This document shows positions 16,756 through 25,049 of a stretch of 64,000 bases of DNA, piece after piece; positions within the stretch are counted from its first letter, which is position 1; every line of letters starts with the position of its first letter. This stretch comes from Pelagihabitans sp963760375. GTDB taxonomy: Bacteria; Bacteroidota; Bacteroidia; Flavobacteriales; Flavobacteriaceae. The notes under the pieces are model-generated. The model did not search any database. It was not told where the DNA came from and saw only the letters and a list, made by a program, of their open reading frames with translations. Where the stretch lies: the NCBI GenBank assembly GCA_963760375.1, contig CAVXCS010000007.1, positions 992,001-1,056,000 of the forward strand. The letters run 5' to 3'. The position numbers and the translations under genes are program-made.

Positions 16756-19020
16756 CTATTGTCCGATGGGTGCGGTCATGCAGGCATCCGGAATACCAAA
16801 ACCGGCTACCAAAACCCCTAGATGGGGTCTCAATTCGGTACTGAGCCGCTCCACCCTTTGTCGTATCGCCTTGGATTTGGTGTTACCGATATACCCTTGT
16901 TCCAAATACCAGGAAGCATCGAGCCGAATCTGATGCAAAGCATATAATGCCCCCAGTTTTTGGAACAACAGCCTGTTCTTTTCATCAGAAATCGTTGGTG
17001 TATAATCGGAAAATGTACGATAGGCCAATTCAACGCTATAGGCTTTGCCGAGTGCGAGCAAGTGGGTTTGCACCTTTAGGAAGGCCTGGTAAGACGGCAT
17101 TCCCTTTTTTACATAATCCCGTATCCGCATGGCCAAGGAAAAAGTCAATCTTCGCGTCCTGTACTCAAAGGCATGTTGATGGAATTTTGGATTATAAAGA
17201 TGTTCGGGGTCTACCTTATTGGCATACACCGGATTGATGGCCGTTAACCGATCCGCTATCTGGGTGCTCAATAATTTCAAGACCGCGGTAAATCCGGCAC
17301 TGTTGAATTCCGCTTTGAAGTCCGATAATACCCCTTTGGCGGCCAATAACAACAGTACATTGTTATCCCCTTCAAAAGTGGTAAAAATATCGACGTCACC
17401 CTTGAGGTCGGCGATTCTGTTTTCAAGGAGATATCCTTTCCCACCACAAGCTTCCCTGCATTCCTGAATGGCATCGTTGGCATACCAGGTGATGATGGCC
17501 TTTAGGCCCGCGACCTGGGTCTCAACCTCCCTTTTGTCGGGCTGGGAGGTATCGCAATAACTTTCCATCATTTTATCCAGGGTAATATGGTACACGTAGG
17601 CAGCAGCCACCAATGGGGTCAAACGCAATTGGTGTGAAGGGTAATCCATCAGCAGATCTTCCTGCATTTTGATGCTATCATTGAACTGCCTTCTTTTCAA
17701 GGCATATTTCACCGCAATGGCCAATGCCATTTTGGCGCCGCCCAATCCCGCCCTGGCAACACAGATACGGCCTCCGACCAAGGTGCCCAACATGGTAAAA
17801 AACCTTTTGTTGGGGTTGCCTATTGCTGAATGGTAAGTGCCATCCGCTGCGATATCACCATATTGGTTCAGCAAATTCTCACGAGGTACCGATACCTGGT
17901 CGAACCAGATTTTTCCATTGTCCACCCCGTTCAATCCCAATTTATAGCCATTGTCTTCTATTCTTATTCCTGGCAACAGTACATGCTTTTTATTTCGAAG
18001 CGGCACTAAAATCGCATGTACCCCTTCATTCTTGCCATCCACGATCAACTGTGCAAAAACGGAGGCCATGGTGGCGTGCAGGGCGTTGCCGATATATTCC
18101 TTGTTGTCGTTTTTCCCGGGAGTATGGATGATAAGCCCATCGGTCTGTCGGTCATAGGTAGCGGTTGTTTTGATGCCGCGAACGTTTGAACCGTGGCCGG
18201 TTTCGGTCATGGCAAAACAGCCGAGCAGCTTTGCTTCCCCGGTATCTTTCAAATAAAGGTCGTGGTGCTTTTTGGTCCCTAATTTTTGGATGCTGCCTCC
18301 AAATAGGCCGAACTGCACCCCAAATTTGATGGTAAGACTGCCATCAACGTACATCAGGTTCTCAAAAATAGTCGCATAGCCCTCCATATTGCCAGTGCCT
18401 CCATAAGCTGGAGGATAAGCAAGTGCGCCATATTTTTGATCCGCCAGGAAGCGCACTTGATTCAATACACGCTCTCGGTACGCCTTTTTATCGCGGGTTA
18501 CTTCCCAAGCAAAATTCCGATGGGCCAACAGTTCGCGAAATTCGTCGATCAACTGGCTGTGCTTGCCTTTTAGAAGCGTATCAATTTCGCCGGCATCGTA
18601 GAAATCGGATGTGGGTTGATGTTCTACCGCCACATCGAATAAATGAATGTAGTGGTTCGGTTGGATGCCGAGGTTCACTTCTATTTGTTTTAATTGTGTA
18701 TTGAACGGGCAGACCTCTTCATAATGGCAAACCACCTTTTGACTGAAAGTGGCCAAAGGATAGGTATCGCCTTCCACCAATTTCACGGCAGACTGGCTGA
18801 TGGTTTGTTTCCATTGCTTGAAAACGCTATCCTGGGGCGGGCGGTCAACATCGAGCCATTTCAGCAGGGTCTCTCTATCATCGTTGTCAAGAGTTGGGTC
18901 AATATCGATGGCCTTGCGTACGACGTTGACTTCCGATGCGGATAAAAGGTCGTCCGACCAGATGACGTAAAAAAAGGGGATGTATTGGAGGGTGCCAGCG
19001 GAATAAGCTTTCTTTTTCAT
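16756..19020 (-). CDS. Acyl-CoA oxidase/dehydrogenase family flavoprotein
   Basis: A 754-residue protein with the acyl-CoA oxidase architecture. It has an N-terminal alpha-helical region, the FAD-binding motif CFAMTETGHGSNVRG (about 266-280), a central beta domain (IWFDQVSVPRENLLN), a helical domain with VGGRICVARAG, and ECREACGGKGY containing the presumed catalytic Glu region. A second helical domain completes the ACOX fold. It catalyses the first step of fatty acid beta-oxidation, but whether it passes electrons to oxygen or to an electron-transfer flavoprotein cannot be read from sequence. It is transcribed towards the DUF2807 gene; pckA lies upstream on the same strand with a terminator between them. 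Confidence 0.88.
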   Translation of the reverse strand: MKKKAYSAGTLQYIPFFYVIWSDDLLSASEVNVVRKAIDIDPTLDNDDRETLLKWLDVDRPPQDSVFKQWKQTISQSAVKLVEGDTYPLATFSQKVVCHYEEVCPFNTQLKQIEVNLGIQPNHYIHLFDVAVEHQPTSDFYDAGEIDTLLKGKHSQLIDEFRELLAHRNFAWEVTRDKKAYRERVLNQVRFLADQKYGALAYPPAYGGTGNMEGYATIFENLMYVDGSLTIKFGVQFGLFGGSIQKLGTKKHHDLYLKDTGEAKLLGCFAMTETGHGSNVRGIKTTATYDRQTDGLIIHTPGKNDNKEYIGNALHATMASVFAQLIVDGKNEGVHAILVPLRNKKHVLLPGIRIEDNGYKLGLNGVDNGKIWFDQVSVPRENLLNQYGDIAADGTYHSAIGNPNKRFFTMLGTLVGGRICVARAGLGGAKMALAIAVKYALKRRQFNDSIKMQEDLLMDYPSHQLRLTPLVAAAYVYHITLDKMMESYCDTSQPDKREVETQVAGLKAIITWYANDAIQECREACGGKGYLLENRIADLKGDVDIFTTFEGDNNVLLLLAAKGVLSDFKAEFNSAGFTAVLKLLSTQIADRLTAINPVYANKVDPEHLYNPKFHQHAFEYRTRRLTFSLAMRIRDYVKKGMPSYQAFLKVQTHLLALGKAYSVELAYRTFSDYTPTISDEKNRLLFQKLGALYALHQIRLDASWYLEQGYIGNTKSKAIRQRVERLSTELRPHLGVLVAGFGIPDACMTAPIGQ

Positions 19021-19073
19021 TGGCTTAATTTACGAATTTGGCGTCAATTCCGATCCAGCAAACCCTATGTTGT

Positions 19074-19111
19074 GAAAAAAGAAAAACCCGGCCACCTGGG
19101 TGTCGGGTTTT
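19074..19111 (-). terminator. Intrinsic terminator of pckA
   Basis: On the minus strand an 8-bp stem (AAAACCCG/CGGGTTTT, 19083-19090 and 19104-19111) with an extra CAC/GTG pairing in the loop is followed by a T-rich tract across 19074-19086. It lies just past the pckA stop. Confidence 0.85.
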
Positions 19112-19132
19112 CATATCGCGGTTTTGTTGCTG

Positions 19133-20740
19133 CTAGGAAGGTTGTTTCTCTTTGTGCTTCGGTCCGGCTTCCAGGATTTCAAAATTTACATTGGCTTCGA
19201 ATTGCTTGAAATTCTCATTGAAAAGCGTGATCAATTTGTTTTTCACCTCTTGGTATTTCTCCTTGTCGTCCCAAGTATTTCTGGGGAGAAGCAATTCGCT
19301 GGGCACATTGGGGCAGCTCATTGGAATTTGAAATCCAAATGCCTCATCCTTGACGAAGGCAACGTCATCGAACTGCTTTTGATGGATGGCATCGATCATG
19401 GCCCTGGTATATTTCAGTTTGATTCGGGAGCCTTTGCCATAGGCACCTCCTGTCCAGCCGGTGTTCACCAGCCAGGCATTGACCTTGTGCTCCTTTATCT
19501 TTTTGGCGAGCAGTGCAGCATATTTGTTCGGATGCCACATCATAAAGGCCGCGCCAAAACAAGCGCTGAAGGTGGCCTGTGGTTCCGTCACGCCCATTTC
19601 GGTACCGGCGACCTTGGCCGTATAGCCCGAAATGAAGTGATAGCTTGCCTGCTCGGGCGTGAGTTTGCTCACCGGGGGCAAAATACCGAAGGCATCGCAG
19701 GTAAGAAATATGATATTCTCTGGATGTCCGGCAATACAAGGCATTTGCACGTTGTTGATGAATTGTATGGGGTATGAAGCCCTGGTGTTCTGGGTGATGG
19801 AGGTATCGGTATAATCGACTTCCCTGGTCTGTTTGTTATAGACCACATTCTCAAGTACGGTTCCAAATTTTATGGCATTGAAGATATCGGGCTCGTTTTC
19901 GGCGGACAGGTTGATGGCTTTGGCATAACACCCGCCTTCAATATTGAAGGTGCCATCGTCCGTCCAACAATGTTCATCATCACCGATCAATCTTCTTGCG
20001 GGATCTGCACTCAAAGTGGTTTTTCCGGTGCCCGACAATCCAAACAAGATGGTCACATCATCTTTTTCGCCCACGTTGGCCGAACAGTGCATCGGCAGTA
20101 CATTTTGTAAGGGCATCAGATAATTCATGATGGAAAAAATGCCTTTTTTCATTTCTCCGGCATATTCGGTGCCCAGAATCACGATTTCCTTGCGCTCCAG
20201 ATTCAGATCCACACTGGTCTTTGAGGTCATGTTGGAGGTATATTGGTTGGCCGGAAATCCGCCTGCGTTGAAGATTATATAATCGGGTTCCCCAAAATTG
20301 GCCAACTCTTCCGCAGTGGGCATGATCAACATATTCTGCATAAAAAGCGCATGGTAGGCACGGGTGCAGACAATTCTCGTTTTGATGCGGTATTTGGGAT
20401 CCCAACCGGCATAGGCATCCACGACATAAAGATGGGTGCAAATGTTGAGATAATCGATGGCACGTTCATGGTTCACCATAAAGGTGTGTTCATCCAGCCC
20501 TATGTTGATTTTGCCCCAGTCGATATTCTTTTCAGAGTCGGGATGTTTCACGATCCGTTTGTCTTTTGGGCTCCTTCCCGTTTTTTCACCTGAATAGGTC
20601 ATCAAGGCCCCCACATCGGAAATGGCGGTACCCTTTTCCAAGCGTAAGCCCAGTTCATAGAGTATCGGTACGCTGGTGTTTCTGTATATGGTTTCCGTAT
20701 TGATCCCGTAGGCCTTGAGGTTGAATGGATTTGACATCAT
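19133..20740 (-). CDS. pckA: Phosphoenolpyruvate carboxykinase (ATP)
   Basis: PckA converts oxaloacetate and ATP to PEP, CO2 and ADP, the entry step of gluconeogenesis. I chose the ATG at 20740, giving 535 residues (MMSNPFNLKAYGI); the second Met is also possible. The longer upstream frame adds an unconserved hydrophobic stretch. The kinase-1 motif GLSGTGKTTLS (about 235) and kinase-2 region GDDEHCW are intact, as is the PEPCK substrate loop RTVGYSGEKTGRSPKDKR-like segment near the N-terminus (YSGEKTGRSPKDKR). The length is typical. It is divergent from ruvB with 140 bp between starts. Confidence 0.97.
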   Translation of the reverse strand: MMSNPFNLKAYGINTETIYRNTSVPILYELGLRLEKGTAISDVGALMTYSGEKTGRSPKDKRIVKHPDSEKNIDWGKINIGLDEHTFMVNHERAIDYLNICTHLYVVDAYAGWDPKYRIKTRIVCTRAYHALFMQNMLIMPTAEELANFGEPDYIIFNAGGFPANQYTSNMTSKTSVDLNLERKEIVILGTEYAGEMKKGIFSIMNYLMPLQNVLPMHCSANVGEKDDVTILFGLSGTGKTTLSADPARRLIGDDEHCWTDDGTFNIEGGCYAKAINLSAENEPDIFNAIKFGTVLENVVYNKQTREVDYTDTSITQNTRASYPIQFINNVQMPCIAGHPENIIFLTCDAFGILPPVSKLTPEQASYHFISGYTAKVAGTEMGVTEPQATFSACFGAAFMMWHPNKYAALLAKKIKEHKVNAWLVNTGWTGGAYGKGSRIKLKYTRAMIDAIHQKQFDDVAFVKDEAFGFQIPMSCPNVPSELLLPRNTWDDKEKYQEVKNKLITLFNENFKQFEANVNFEILEAGPKHKEKQPS

Positions 20741-20844
20741 TTTGGTTTTAAATGTAAAGTTGCGGGTAAAGATGATCATTAAGGGAGAAAAAAAGATGAC
20801 AAATGTCAGCTTGTTCAATTTGCTTTTCTTTTGGTCATCTCCAT

Positions 20845-20873
20845 TTGGCCAGCTGCTCTTTTTAGTATCTTTG
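20845..20873 (+). promoter_or_regulatory. ruvB promoter (TTG-N18-TATCTTTG)
   Basis: TTG at 20845-20847 and TATCTTTG at 20866-20873 are separated by 18 bp, a near-perfect Bacteroidota promoter. The ATG of ruvB is only 7 bp past the -7 box, so the transcript would have almost no leader. Confidence 0.75.
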
Positions 20874-20880
20874 TTTGTGT

Positions 20881-21903
20881 ATGAATGAATTTTTGGATGC
20901 CACCGGCGAACATTTCTCCCCAGAGGAAATCGATATCGAGAGGGCTTTGCGCCCTATCACTTTTGAGGACTTTACGGGGCAGGAACAGGTTTTGGAAAAT
21001 TTAAAGGTATTTGTGCAGGCCGCAAATCGCCGAGGAGAGGCTTTGGACCACACCCTCTTCCATGGCCCCCCGGGTTTGGGGAAGACAACTTTGGCCCATA
21101 TTCTGGCCAACGAATTGGGGGTGGGCATCAAGATCACTTCGGGACCGGTACTCGATAAACCTGGTGATTTGGCTGGACTCTTGACCAATTTGGAGGAAAG
21201 GGACGTCCTTTTCATCGATGAGATTCATCGCTTGAGTCCCGTTGTCGAAGAATACCTCTACTCCGCCATGGAAGATTATAAAATCGATATCATGATCGAA
21301 ACGGGCCCGAATGCCCGTTCGGTGCAGATCAACCTCAATCCGTTTACCCTGATCGGGGCTACGACAAGATCGGGATTGCTGACCGCCCCCATGCGCGCCA
21401 GATTTGGAATACAGAGCAGATTACAGTATTATTCCACCGAACTGTTATCGACCATTGTCGAACGCAGTGCGGAAATATTGAAAGTACCCATCACCCTCGA
21501 CGCGGCCATTGAAATCGCTGGCAGGAGCAGGGGCACCCCAAGAATCTGTAACGCCCTGTTGAGAAGGGTCCGTGATTTTGCGGAGATCAAGGGCAATGGT
21601 GCAATCGACATGGAAATTTCCAAGTACGGACTAAAGGCCTTGAACGTGGATACCCATGGATTGGATGAAATGGACAATAAAATTTTGTCGACCCTCATCG
21701 ATAAGTTCAAGGGAGGCCCCGTAGGGATAACCACTTTGGCAACAGCGGTTTCAGAAAGCGCTGAGACCATCGAAGAGGTGTACGAGCCCTTTTTGATCCA
21801 GCAAGGCTTTATCATGCGCACTCCCCGTGGCAGGGAAGTGACCGAATTGGCCTATAAGCATCTGGGCAAAATAAAAGGAGGGATTCAACCTGGCCTTTTT
21901 TAA
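20881..21903 (+). CDS. ruvB: Holliday junction branch migration helicase RuvB
   Basis: RuvB is the hexameric AAA+ motor that drives branch migration with RuvA. I chose ATG 20881 (340 residues) over a TTG two codons upstream. Walker A GPPGLGKTT is at 62-70, Walker B LFIDEIHRL at 110-118, sensor 1 IGATTRSGLL near 160, and the arginine-finger region RSRGTPRICNALLRR lies in the small domain. The C-terminal winged helix ends GFIMRTPRGREVTELAY. ruvA is 9 kb away. A zinc-ribbon gene starts 13 bp downstream. Confidence 0.97.
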   Translation: MNEFLDATGEHFSPEEIDIERALRPITFEDFTGQEQVLENLKVFVQAANRRGEALDHTLFHGPPGLGKTTLAHILANELGVGIKITSGPVLDKPGDLAGLLTNLEERDVLFIDEIHRLSPVVEEYLYSAMEDYKIDIMIETGPNARSVQINLNPFTLIGATTRSGLLTAPMRARFGIQSRLQYYSTELLSTIVERSAEILKVPITLDAAIEIAGRSRGTPRICNALLRRVRDFAEIKGNGAIDMEISKYGLKALNVDTHGLDEMDNKILSTLIDKFKGGPVGITTLATAVSESAETIEEVYEPFLIQQGFIMRTPRGREVTELAYKHLGKIKGGIQPGLF

Positions 21904-21916
21904 TAAAACCAAGCCT

Positions 21917-22129
21917 ATGTTATCAGAAAAAAAACCGGCCCAGCAGCTAACGGTAAAGGACAAATCGATGCTATGTGGTATTTGCGGGCATGATCTATTT
22001 TTTCACAGGAAGGCCCAGCTCAATACCAGGCGGGCCACCTTCTTCAATGTTGATTGGGCCAACAAAAGTGCCCATTGCTATGTCTGTGCCGATTGCAGCC
22101 ATATCGAATGGTTTTTGGAAGAACAATGA
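21917..22129 (+). CDS. Small zinc-ribbon protein
   Basis: A 70-residue soluble protein. It has a two-knuckle zinc-ribbon signature: CGIC at 20-23 and CYVCADC at 54-60, giving four to five cysteines plus nearby His 25, 30, 53 and 62. No enzyme domain is visible and I do not recognise the family by name. It starts 13 bp after ruvB. Its stop codon overlaps the ATG of the P450 gene in an ATGA arrangement, so translation of the two is probably coupled. Zinc binding is inferred from the cysteine spacing; a regulatory or redox-partner role is speculation. Confidence 0.75.
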   Translation: MLSEKKPAQQLTVKDKSMLCGICGHDLFFHRKAQLNTRRATFFNVDWANKSAHCYVCADCSHIEWFLEEQ

Positions 22130-23451
22130 ACGATCTCCCGACCGTTTCACAGTATGAAGTTTTTAAGAACCGAAAGGACATCTTAAAAAATCCCTTGCCT
22201 TTCCACCATCGTAATTTTCAAAAATTTGGAGATGCCTTCCGGGTAAAGATCGGTTATGGCAAGTCGATTGTTTTTACCCGAGACCCCGCTTTGATCAAAC
22301 ATGTGCTGCAAAAACAACACAAGAATTATCAAAAATCGCCTTTGCAAACGGTTCAATTGGCCAAATATGTGGGCCATGGTATCCTGACATCGAACGGAGA
22401 CCACTGGAGAACCCATAGGCGCATGGTACAACCGGCTTTCCACAAAAAGAAATTGATGGGTTTATTGGGCATCATGCAATTGGCCATAAGAGATGCGCTC
22501 AAAGCGATCAAATCGGATGCGGTAAACAATGTGCCGCCGCTGATGGGCGATTTGGCTTTTCAAGTGGTCGCGAAATCCCTCTTTAGCAGAACCGATATTG
22601 AGGGCCCCATGCAACGGCTACAGCAAATTACCGAACGCAATCAGAAAATGCTCATCCGTGAAATGCGCCAACCCTATCTGAACTGGTGGTTTCATTTGAG
22701 CGGGGCCATAAAGAGGCATTTGACCCTTTCGAAAGAAGGGCGGCACATCCTCAATACCATTATTGAAGATCGTTTAAGGTCGGGCATCGAAGGCGATGAT
22801 CTGTTGGATATGCTTCTGAACGCCCATTATGAAGATGGCACCCCCATGTCGAGGGAACAATTGCTCGACGAGGTGCTCATTCTTTTTACGGCAGGGCACG
22901 AGACCACTGCGAACGCGTTGAGCTTTACCCTTTACTTTTTGGCGAAAAACAAGGAGGTGCAGGCGAAGGCATTTCAGGAAGTATCAAAGCTCGATTTGGA
23001 AGACGGCGATATCATGGAAAACCTTTCCCGACTACCCTATATCAAACAATGTATTGAAGAAGCGTTGCGCCTTTATCCACCTGCCTATGTCATTGACCGA
23101 ATTGCGATTGCCGACGATAACTTCGATGGGAGAACCATAAAAAAGGATACGATGATCTTGATGTCTATCTATGAACTGCACCGGTACCAGCACTTTTGGG
23201 AAGCCCCCGAAGATTTCGTTCCTGAACGTTTTGACCGAGAAAACGGTAAGGACTTCCAAGAGTATTATTTTCCCTTTGGCGCCGGCCCCAGAATGTGCGT
23301 CGGCAACAATTTTGCCATGTACGAGATGATCATAGCTGTAGCGGAAGTCCTAAAAAGATTTCAGTTGCAGACCGATCTGGAAACGGTGGAGATCAATCCG
23401 CTGATTTCACTAAAACCAAAAGCGATTCCCATCAAATTTATCAAAAGATAA
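22126..23451 (+). CDS. Cytochrome P450
   Basis: A 441-residue soluble bacterial cytochrome P450. The I-helix oxygen-activation motif is AGHETT (256-261), the ExxR of the K helix is E312-R315, and the heme loop FPFGAGPRMC supplies the thiolate ligand Cys391. The helix C motif WRTHR is at 94-98. The start ATG 22126 overlaps the preceding stop; a longer frame upstream runs antisense to codon logic of the zinc-ribbon gene and is unlikely. No ferredoxin or reductase is adjacent, so it must use redox partners from elsewhere. The substrate is unknown. Only a queG-like stub (about 23470-23527) and a non-coding stretch follow. Confidence 0.93.
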   Translation: MNDLPTVSQYEVFKNRKDILKNPLPFHHRNFQKFGDAFRVKIGYGKSIVFTRDPALIKHVLQKQHKNYQKSPLQTVQLAKYVGHGILTSNGDHWRTHRRMVQPAFHKKKLMGLLGIMQLAIRDALKAIKSDAVNNVPPLMGDLAFQVVAKSLFSRTDIEGPMQRLQQITERNQKMLIREMRQPYLNWWFHLSGAIKRHLTLSKEGRHILNTIIEDRLRSGIEGDDLLDMLLNAHYEDGTPMSREQLLDEVLILFTAGHETTANALSFTLYFLAKNKEVQAKAFQEVSKLDLEDGDIMENLSRLPYIKQCIEEALRLYPPAYVIDRIAIADDNFDGRTIKKDTMILMSIYELHRYQHFWEAPEDFVPERFDRENGKDFQEYYFPFGAGPRMCVGNNFAMYEMIIAVAEVLKRFQLQTDLETVEINPLISLKPKAIPIKFIKR

Positions 23452-23469
23452 AACTTTGAAATTAAAAAC

Positions 23470-23527
23470 ATCGATCTATAGAAGCGATCAAGGCGGAAGC
23501 CAAACGCCTCGGTTGTTGATTGTCTGG
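23470..23527 (+). pseudogene. Truncated copy of the 5' end of queG
   Basis: The core at 23481-23514 matches 25074-25107 within queG in 28 of 34 bases, including a 19-base identical word (23496-23514 and 25089-25107). In frame it reads IEAIKAEAKRLGC then a stop, against SELIKTEAKRLGF in QueG. Weaker similarity extends a few bases either side. The six differences show it is not a fresh duplication. It lacks a start codon and is not expected to be expressed. Confidence 0.7.
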
Positions 23528-23712
23528 ATAAACCTTTATAAAAATTTTACAGGAATAATATTCTTCGACCTTTGCCACGACTCTAATTTTTGACTTTTTT
23601 TTAGGAGTTTACGGTGTTAAAAATTTCGCCAATCTCCCATCTTTTCGTAAATTAAAACGTTGTTCCCTCCTTTACATCTTTCTAGGTACCATTGTAACGT
23701 CCTCGCTCTTGG

Positions 23713-23735
23713 GTTCCCTCCTAGCTTGTTACAAG
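23713..23735. promoter_or_regulatory. Candidate operator: direct repeat copy plus 11-bp palindrome
   Basis: The second GTTCCCTCCT copy (23713-23722) is followed at 23725-23735 by CTTGTTACAAG, a perfect 5+1+5 palindrome, about 50 bp before the methyltransferase start. The first repeat copy is at 23662-23671. A regulator-binding site is inferred, not shown. Confidence 0.3.
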
Positions 23736-23784
23736 ATATTTGATGTATTTATCCCACTTAAATTAATCTTTTTATAAAAAAATT

Positions 23785-24864
23785 ATGGAAGTAAATGAAA
23801 AAATATCCACTAAGGTGGATGAAGAAAAGCTGCATGCACTTTTAGGTAAAATGGTTACGGAAATGGGAGCGGCCGCAATAGGCCCCCTCATTATTCTGGG
23901 CGATCGACTGGGCCTATACAAAGCCCTTCATGAATATGGCCCTACGGGGTCTCGACAATTGGCGGATGCCACGGGAACCGGTGAACGTTATGTCAGGGAA
24001 TGGTTGGCCGCCCAGGCGGCATCGGGCTATATCGAGTACCATCCCGAAAAAGAACAATTTTCTATGACCATGGAACAGGCCATGGTGTTCAGCGACCCGA
24101 ATAGCCCGGTGTTAATGACGGGTGCGTTCTATGCCATTTCCTCAATGTACCATGATGAAGAAATCATGGAAAAGGCATTTAAGTCTGGAAAGGGCGTTTC
24201 TTGGGGAGATCATCACAGTTGTCTCTTCTGTGGCACAGAGAAGTTTTTCAGGCCGTCCTACAAGACCAACCTTGTTTCCAATTGGCTCCCCGCCTTGGAT
24301 GGCGTCGTTGACAAGTTGAAAAAAGGCGCTAAGGTCGCGGATATTGGCTGCGGCCACGGTGCTTCCACCACGATTATGGCCGAAGCTTTTCCAAAATCGG
24401 AGTTTATCGGATTTGATTTCCATGAGGGCTCCGTAAAACATGCGGCAGCAGATGCAAAAAAAGCAGGAATTAAGAATGTTGCCTTTAAGGTAGCAAACGC
24501 TAAAAACTTTCCCGGAAAGGATTACGACCTGGTTGCCTTTTTTGATTGCCTACATGACATGGGCGATCCGGTAGGGGCCTTACAACATGTGCGAAAAGCT
24601 TTAAAACCGGATGGCACCTGTCTTTTGGTCGAGCCATTCGCCAATGACACCTTGTTGGAAAACATGAATCCGGTGGGTCGGGCTTTTTATTCCTTCTCGA
24701 CCATGTTGTGCACCCCCAGTTCCATGAGCCAAGAAGTCGGACTTGCCCTTGGGGCACAGGCGGGTGAGAAACGACTTCGGGAAGTGGCAATGAATGGCGG
24801 CTTTACCAGATTTAGAAGGGCTGCAGAGACTCCTTTTAATTTGATTCTTGAAGCACGGCCCTAA
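23785..24864 (+). CDS. Class I SAM-dependent methyltransferase with N-terminal winged-helix domain (Rv2258c-like)
   Basis: A 359-residue protein. Residues about 25-100 look like the winged-helix dimerisation domain of the Rv2258c type (DRLGLYKALHEYGPTGSRQLA and ERYVREWLAAQAASGYI). The Rossmann methyltransferase domain follows with motif I VADIGCGHGAS at 184-194, an acidic loop FIGFDFHE (about 210), and a post-motif LLVEPF segment. The substrate is unknown; homologous proteins are annotated as small-molecule or tRNA-unrelated methyltransferases. It is a single-gene unit with its own terminator, sitting between P450 and queG behind a stub of queG, which suggests insertion or recombination. Confidence 0.85.
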   Translation: MEVNEKISTKVDEEKLHALLGKMVTEMGAAAIGPLIILGDRLGLYKALHEYGPTGSRQLADATGTGERYVREWLAAQAASGYIEYHPEKEQFSMTMEQAMVFSDPNSPVLMTGAFYAISSMYHDEEIMEKAFKSGKGVSWGDHHSCLFCGTEKFFRPSYKTNLVSNWLPALDGVVDKLKKGAKVADIGCGHGASTTIMAEAFPKSEFIGFDFHEGSVKHAAADAKKAGIKNVAFKVANAKNFPGKDYDLVAFFDCLHDMGDPVGALQHVRKALKPDGTCLLVEPFANDTLLENMNPVGRAFYSFSTMLCTPSSMSQEVGLALGAQAGEKRLREVAMNGGFTRFRRAAETPFNLILEARP

Positions 24865-24915
24865 TTAAGGGACCAAATTTCCATTTTGTGGAATAATTAT
24901 TGAATCCTTTTAATG

Positions 24916-24941
24916 AACCGGAGTCCAACGCTCCGGTTTTT
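24916..24941 (+). terminator. Intrinsic terminator of the methyltransferase gene
   Basis: An 8-bp stem AACCGGAG/CTCCGGTT (24916-24923, 24931-24938), a 7-nt loop and a short T-tract, 51 bp past the stop. Confidence 0.85.
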
Positions 24942-25049
24942 AATTTGTTATTGTCGATAATCGTGTTTGGAAAAAGCGTTTAATATCCGCCAATCGATTT
25001 GTACCTTTACCCATCAACAGCGTCCCGTATCCAAGTTGGGGATTAGATT

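Larger units (their letters stand above)
23452..23784. other. 333-bp intergenic region with queG 5'-end stub and repeats upstream of the methyltransferase
   Basis: The first part (about 23470-23527) resembles the 5' end of queG. The remainder is AT-rich without a coding frame. It has a 10-bp direct repeat GTTCCCTCCT at 23662-23671 and 23713-23722, and an 11-bp palindrome CTTGTTACAAG at 23725-23735. No perfect TAnnTTTG promoter box was found; GATATTTG (from about 23735) is the nearest, one mismatch off. Confidence 0.6.
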
